Made by a program: the position numbers and the translations under genes. From Synergistales bacterium Syner_01 (GTDB lineage: Bacteria; Synergistota; Synergistia; Synergistales; Aminobacteriaceae): a stretch of DNA of 8,849 nt. The notes below the pieces were generated by a model. That model saw only the letters and a list, made by a program, of their open reading frames with translations, was not told the DNA's origin and searched no databases. The stretch lies in contig LVBO01000258.1 in NCBI GenBank assembly GCA_001604435.1, positions 1-8,849 of the forward strand, in the 5' to 3' direction. Positions 5,997 through 8,849 of this stretch are shown here, in pieces. The stretch's first letter is position 1; the number at the start of each line of letters is the position of its first letter.

Positions 5997-6009
5997 TCAG
6001 TGTCCCTCC

Positions 6010-6837
6010 TTACTTCTCGTACCGGCGCCGAACGATCATCTTATCGGACGGCTTCTTCTTCCGGGTGCGGTATCCTTTTGCGGGCGTTCCCCAGGGGGAG
6101 ACGGGATGCTTGTGCGACTTGCTCTTGCCTTCGCCGCCGCCCATGGGGTGGTCCACAGGGTTCATCACCATACCGCGAACCATTGGACGTCTTCCCAGCC
6201 AACGGGTCTTCCCGGCCTTGCCGTAGGACACGTTCTCGAAGTCTTCGTTACCGACCTGGCCTATCGTCGCCATGCACTCCTGAAGGATGAGGCGGAGCTC
6301 TCCGCTCGGCATGCGCAGGTACGCGTACTTGCCTTCCTTCGCCATGAGCTGCGCCGAAGTTCCGGCGGCGCGAACGAGTTTCCCTCCCCTGCCGGGTTCG
6401 AGCTCGAGGTTGTGCACGGTGGTTCCCACCGGGATGTCCTTCAGCTTCAGCGCATTGCCCGGGCGGATGTCCGACTCGGGGCCCGCGACGATCTTGTCGC
6501 CGACGTTCAGGTCCTTGGGGGCGATGATATACCGCTTGTCGCCGTCAAGGTAGTGAATGAGCGCGATCCTTGCGTTCCGGTTCGGATCGTACTCGATCGC
6601 GGCGACCTTCCCGGGGACGTTGAGCTTGTTCCTCTTGAAGTCGATGACTCTGTAGAGTCTCTTCGCGCCGCCGCCTCTGTGGCGCATGGTGATTCTGCCG
6701 CGATTGTTCCTGCCGCCCTTCTTATGGAGAGGCTCGAGAAGAGAGCGCTCTGGATCCTTTTTGGTAAGATCGTCGTTCTTCTGAACGGTCATGAACCTGC
6801 GGCCCGGAGTATAGGGGTTGAATTTCTTGATCGCCAT
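6010..6837 (-). CDS. rplB: 50S ribosomal protein L2
   Basis: This is a full-length, 275-residue L2. L2 is one of the most conserved 50S proteins; it contacts domain IV of 23S rRNA and is needed for subunit joining and peptidyl-transferase activity. The N-terminal OB-like RNA-binding domain (about 40-120) and the SH3-like domain (about 130-200) are recognisable, followed by the conserved NPVDHPMGGGEG stretch at 226-237. The functionally important first histidine (His230, equal to E. coli His229) is kept, but the usual second histidine is Met232. The basic tail ends MIVRRRYEK. AAGGAG precedes the ATG, and the TAA stop is built into the rpsS ribosome-binding site. Confidence 0.99.
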   Translation of the reverse strand: MAIKKFNPYTPGRRFMTVQKNDDLTKKDPERSLLEPLHKKGGRNNRGRITMRHRGGGAKRLYRVIDFKRNKLNVPGKVAAIEYDPNRNARIALIHYLDGDKRYIIAPKDLNVGDKIVAGPESDIRPGNALKLKDIPVGTTVHNLELEPGRGGKLVRAAGTSAQLMAKEGKYAYLRMPSGELRLILQECMATIGQVGNEDFENVSYGKAGKTRWLGRRPMVRGMVMNPVDHPMGGGEGKSKSHKHPVSPWGTPAKGYRTRKKKPSDKMIVRRRYEK

Positions 6838-6858
6838 TGGTTTCCTTTCTCCTTCCCG

Positions 6859-7155
6859 CTAAATGCTCGCGCCTTCGAAGAAGTCGATACGCTCTCCCGG
6901 AGCGAGGCTGACTATCGCTTTTTTCCATGAACGGGTCTTTCCGATGAACGCGCCCATTCTCTTCGGCTTCGGGTGAATGTTCATCATATGAACGGCCGTT
7001 ACCTTCACCTTGAATATCTCTTCGATCGCCTTGCGAACCTGTATTTTGTTCGCGGACAAATGAACTTCGAAAGAGTACTTGTTCAGTTCCATAAGGCGGC
7101 TGCTCTTTTCGGTGATCAGCGGGCGGATGATGATGTCGTGCGCTACGAGGTTCAT
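6859..7155 (-). CDS. rplW: 50S ribosomal protein L23
   Basis: This 98-residue protein matches L23, with the opening HDIIIRPLITEKSSRLME and the family core NKYSFEVHLSANKIQVRKAI. L23 lies at the mouth of the exit tunnel, where it docks trigger factor and the signal recognition particle. Its ATG (7153-7155) overlaps the rplD TGA stop as ATGA, so translation is probably coupled to L4. The conserved loop around residues 65-75 (KPKRMGAFIGKTRSWKKAIV) is present. The length is normal for bacterial L23. The TAG stop lies 21 bases before rplB. Confidence 0.99.
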   Translation of the reverse strand: MNLVAHDIIIRPLITEKSSRLMELNKYSFEVHLSANKIQVRKAIEEIFKVKVTAVHMMNIHPKPKRMGAFIGKTRSWKKAIVSLAPGERIDFFEGASI

Positions 7156-7775
7156 CCGACATACACCTCCTCAAGCTTTTCCACGACTTCGGGCGTCAGG
7201 ATGAGCGTCCCCGCGTTGAGAAGGTCGTAGACATTGATGTTCACCATGTTGATCACCTTGGCGCCCGGAACGTTGCGGGCGGACTTCAGAACTGCCTCGT
7301 TCGGCTCGGGAAGGATGATGAGCGGCTTCCGGGCTTTGACGGCCGCGAGGAACGCCAGCATCTCCTTCGTTGACGGCTTTTCGATGTCGAACGACTTGAC
7401 GACCGTCATGAGTTCTTCGCGGACTTTGAGCGACAACGCGCTCTTGATCGCGAGACGGCGCACTTTCTTGTTTACTTTCTGGCTGTAATCCCTGGGTTTA
7501 GGGGCGTGAACGACGCCGCCGCCTGCCCACAGGGGCGAACGGATGCTCCCGTGACGGGCGCGTCCTGTCTTCTTCTGTCTCCAGGGTTTCTTGCCGCCGC
7601 CCCGGACTTCTCCCCGCGTTTTCGCGGACTGCGTTCCGAGTCGTGCGTTCGCAAGCTGGGCGACGACTACCTGATGCATGGCGGGTACGTGCACAGGGGC
7701 GGCGAAAACGCCGTCCGAAAGCTGCAATTCCCCGACCGTTTCTCCCTGGAAGCTGACGAGTTTCAGGGTAGGCAT
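7152..7775 (-). CDS. rplD: 50S ribosomal protein L4
   Basis: This 207-residue protein has the L4/L1e fold. A globular N-terminus is followed by the basic exit-tunnel loop, about residues 55-95, containing GGGKKPWRQKKTGRARHGS and GGGVVHAPKPRDYSQK. L4 lines the narrow part of the polypeptide exit tunnel and nucleates 50S assembly. In enterobacteria it also represses its own operon through the S10 leader, but no such leader exists here, because tuf ends 21 bases before rpsJ. The usual loop sequence RQKGTGRAR reads RQKKTGRAR, with Lys69 in place of glycine. A strong AAGGAGG lies 11 bases before the ATG. The stop codon overlaps the rplW start by four bases (ATGA). Confidence 0.99.
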   Translation of the reverse strand: MPTLKLVSFQGETVGELQLSDGVFAAPVHVPAMHQVVVAQLANARLGTQSAKTRGEVRGGGKKPWRQKKTGRARHGSIRSPLWAGGGVVHAPKPRDYSQKVNKKVRRLAIKSALSLKVREELMTVVKSFDIEKPSTKEMLAFLAAVKARKPLIILPEPNEAVLKSARNVPGAKVINMVNINVYDLLNAGTLILTPEVVEKLEEVYVG

Positions 7776-7802
7776 GTTATTTCCGGCCTCCTTCTCTACC
7801 GA

Positions 7803-8429
7803 CTACCCCTTCTTGAAAAGGGTCACCAGGCTGTTTTTCGCGCCCGGTACCGCACCCTTGACAAGAAGCAGGTGATTGTCGGAGTCCACTGCAACGACAA
7901 CGAGATTTTTGACTGTGACCTTCTCGCCGCCCATTCTACCGGGCATCTTTTTGCCCTTGAAAACTCTTCCGGGGTAGCTGCTCGCGCCGCTGGAACCGCC
8001 GCGACGATGCACCACGGACGCGCCGTGGCTCGCGTTCGAACCGCCGAAATGGTATTTCTTCACGACGCCGGCGAAGCCCTTGCCTTTGCTCGTCCCGGAG
8101 ACGTTGATCGTCTCGCCCTCCGCGAAGAGAGTGACGTCGATCTGCTGGCCGACGGCGTACTCGTCGACGGAGTCGACCCGGAACTCGCGAAGCGTCTTCT
8201 TCGGCTCCACTTCCGCCTTCTCGAACAGACCCTTGCGGGATTTGTTCAGCTTTCTCGGATTGGGCTCGCCGAATCCAAGGACGAGTGCACTGTATCCGTC
8301 CTTGGAGGGAGTCTTCAAATCCACTACGGGGCACGGTCCGGCCTGTATAATCGTGACAGGCGTCGCCTGGCCCTGTTCGTTGTAAATCTGGGCCATTCCG
8401 AGTTTTTTCCCCAGAATACCGATGCTCAT
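7803..8429 (-). CDS. rplC: 50S ribosomal protein L3
   Basis: This 208-residue protein is a complete L3, beginning SIGILGKKLGMAQIYNEQG. L3 is an early-assembling 50S protein that binds 23S rRNA and sends a long loop toward the peptidyl-transferase centre. The loop is visible at about residues 125-170 and includes HRRGGSSGASSYPGRVFKGKKMPGRMGG. At the position of E. coli Gln150, the PrmB methylation target, this protein has Ala149 in my hand alignment, so that modification is not expected. ATG at 8427-8429 is preceded by GAAAGGAG at a distance of 10 bases. The gene lies 33 bases after rpsJ, the widest gap in the window. Confidence 0.99.
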   Translation of the reverse strand: MSIGILGKKLGMAQIYNEQGQATPVTIIQAGPCPVVDLKTPSKDGYSALVLGFGEPNPRKLNKSRKGLFEKAEVEPKKTLREFRVDSVDEYAVGQQIDVTLFAEGETINVSGTSKGKGFAGVVKKYHFGGSNASHGASVVHRRGGSSGASSYPGRVFKGKKMPGRMGGEKVTVKNLVVVAVDSDNHLLLVKGAVPGAKNSLVTLFKKG

Positions 8430-8462
8430 TTCACTCCAACTCCTTTCAGCTCAGAGCTTCCC

Positions 8463-8768
8463 CTACAATTTAATCTGGATATCGACACCAGAAGGAAGGT
8501 TCAGCTGCATAAGCGCGTCCATCGTTTTCTGCGTCGGGTTGATGATGTCGATGAGGCGCTTATGTGTCCGTGTTTCAAACTGTTCGCGCGCATCCTTGTC
8601 CTTGTGCGGGGACTTCAGGATAGTTACCTTGTTTATCTCGGTGGGAAGGGGAATCGGCCCCGAGACCTTGGCGCCGCTCCGGTCCGCCGTTTCGGCGATC
8701 TGGGAAGCGGAACTGTCGAGAACCCGGTGATCGAAAGCCTTCAACCGAATACGAATTTTCTTTGCCAC
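8463..8768 (-). CDS. rpsJ: 30S ribosomal protein S10
   Basis: This 101-residue protein is a full-length S10, starting with AKKIRIRLKAFDHRVLD and ending with the family's conserved tail region (LPSGVDIQIKL). S10 sits in the head of the 30S subunit; in other bacteria it also pairs with NusB in transcription antitermination. The start codon is GTG (8766-8768), not ATG. It is supported by the match to the S10 N-terminus and by AAGGGGAG about six bases upstream. It is the first gene of the S10 operon and follows tuf after only 21 bases, so it most likely shares the tuf transcript. The conserved RTHKRLIDI segment is intact. Confidence 0.99.
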   Translation of the reverse strand: MAKKIRIRLKAFDHRVLDSSASQIAETADRSGAKVSGPIPLPTEINKVTILKSPHKDKDAREQFETRTHKRLIDIINPTQKTMDALMQLNLPSGVDIQIKL

Positions 8769-8776
8769 TGTGATCT

Positions 8777-8789
8777 CCCCTTTCAGGGG
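8777..8789 (-). promoter_or_regulatory. Small hairpin covering the rpsJ Shine-Dalgarno
   Basis: Directly after the tuf TAG, the minus strand reads CCCCTGAAAGGGG: a perfect 5-bp stem with a GAA loop. The 3' arm (AGGGG) is the ribosome-binding site of rpsJ, which continues as AGATCACA before the GTG start. If the stem forms, it would hide the rpsJ ribosome-binding site until a ribosome finishing tuf opens it. The inverted repeat is seen directly; a role in translational coupling is inference. There is no following T-run, so it does not look like an intrinsic terminator. Confidence 0.45.
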
Positions 8790-8849
8790 CTACTCAAGAA
8801 TTTCGGTGACGACGCCGGCGCCGACCGTGTGGCCGCCCTCGCGCACCGC
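8790..8849 (-). CDS. tuf: Elongation factor Tu, C-terminal end only (partial)
   Basis: Only the last 19 codons and the TAG stop lie in the window; the rest continues past the right edge. The visible peptide is AVREGGHTVGAGVVTEILE, the near-invariant C-terminus of EF-Tu domain III. EF-Tu is the GTPase that delivers aminoacyl-tRNA to the ribosomal A site in the cytoplasm. The stop codon is followed after 21 bases by rpsJ, the classic str-to-S10 junction in which tuf sits directly upstream of the S10 operon. The fragment is short, but the match is distinctive. Whether a second tuf copy exists elsewhere cannot be seen. Confidence 0.95.
   Translation of the reverse strand, partial: AVREGGHTVGAGVVTEILE

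Noticed and set aside
8448..8458. Inverted repeat AGCTCTGAGCT in the rpsJ/rplC gap (minus strand)
   Set aside because: Only a 4-bp stem with a 3-base loop can form, no T-run follows, and a repeat of this size is expected by chance.
1..8849. An undescribed biological system, mobile element or defence cassette hidden in the block
   Set aside because: Every gap is 33 bases or less and every gene is a recognisable housekeeping ribosomal protein or EF-Tu in the standard order. There is no space or sequence left unexplained for such a system.

Overview
This window is one uninterrupted block of ribosomal-protein genes, all read from the minus strand. It covers the junction of the str operon with S10, all of the S10 operon, and most of the spc operon. 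In transcription order (high to low coordinates) the genes are: the 3' end of tuf (EF-Tu), then rpsJ, rplC, rplD, rplW, rplB, rpsS, rplV, rpsC, rplP, rpmC, rpsQ, rplN, rplX, rplE, the zinc-type S14 gene (rpsN/rpsZ), rpsH, rplF, rplR, rpsE, rpmD and the 5' end of rplO. That is 20 complete genes and two cut by the window edges. I see no mobile element, RNA gene, CRISPR array, frameshift or foreign insertion.

The organism is a bacterium with a GC-rich genome (impression only, not counted) and strong AAGGAGG-type ribosome-binding sites. tuf is fused directly to S10, S14 is the short four-cysteine form, L24 carries a C-terminal zinc ribbon, and L2 has HPMGGGEG rather than HPHGGGEG. These traits fit a deep-branching or Firmicutes-like lineage better than an enteric proteobacterium. 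Synergistota is my best guess, at low confidence, because protein comparison was not possible here.

Layout: positions 8790-8849 hold the end of tuf. Positions 4207-8768 hold the start of the S10 operon (S10, L3, L4, L23, L2, S19, L22, S3, L16), and 3686-4204 its last two genes, L29 and S17. Positions 1-3682 hold the spc operon (L14, L24, L5, S14, S8, L6, L18, S5, L30, L15). Every gap between genes is 33 bases or less, and two gene pairs touch or overlap. There is therefore no room for a normal promoter, terminator or long regulatory leader, and the whole block is probably transcribed through from upstream of tuf.

The products work together: all but EF-Tu are structural subunits of the 30S or 50S particle, and EF-Tu brings aminoacyl-tRNA to that ribosome. 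Most expression control visible here is at the level of translation. Stop codons are commonly fused with the next gene's Shine-Dalgarno sequence, several genes have paired ATG codons at the start, and a small hairpin sits over the rpsJ ribosome-binding site. The region is ordinary housekeeping DNA; the findings below are small details, not a new system.
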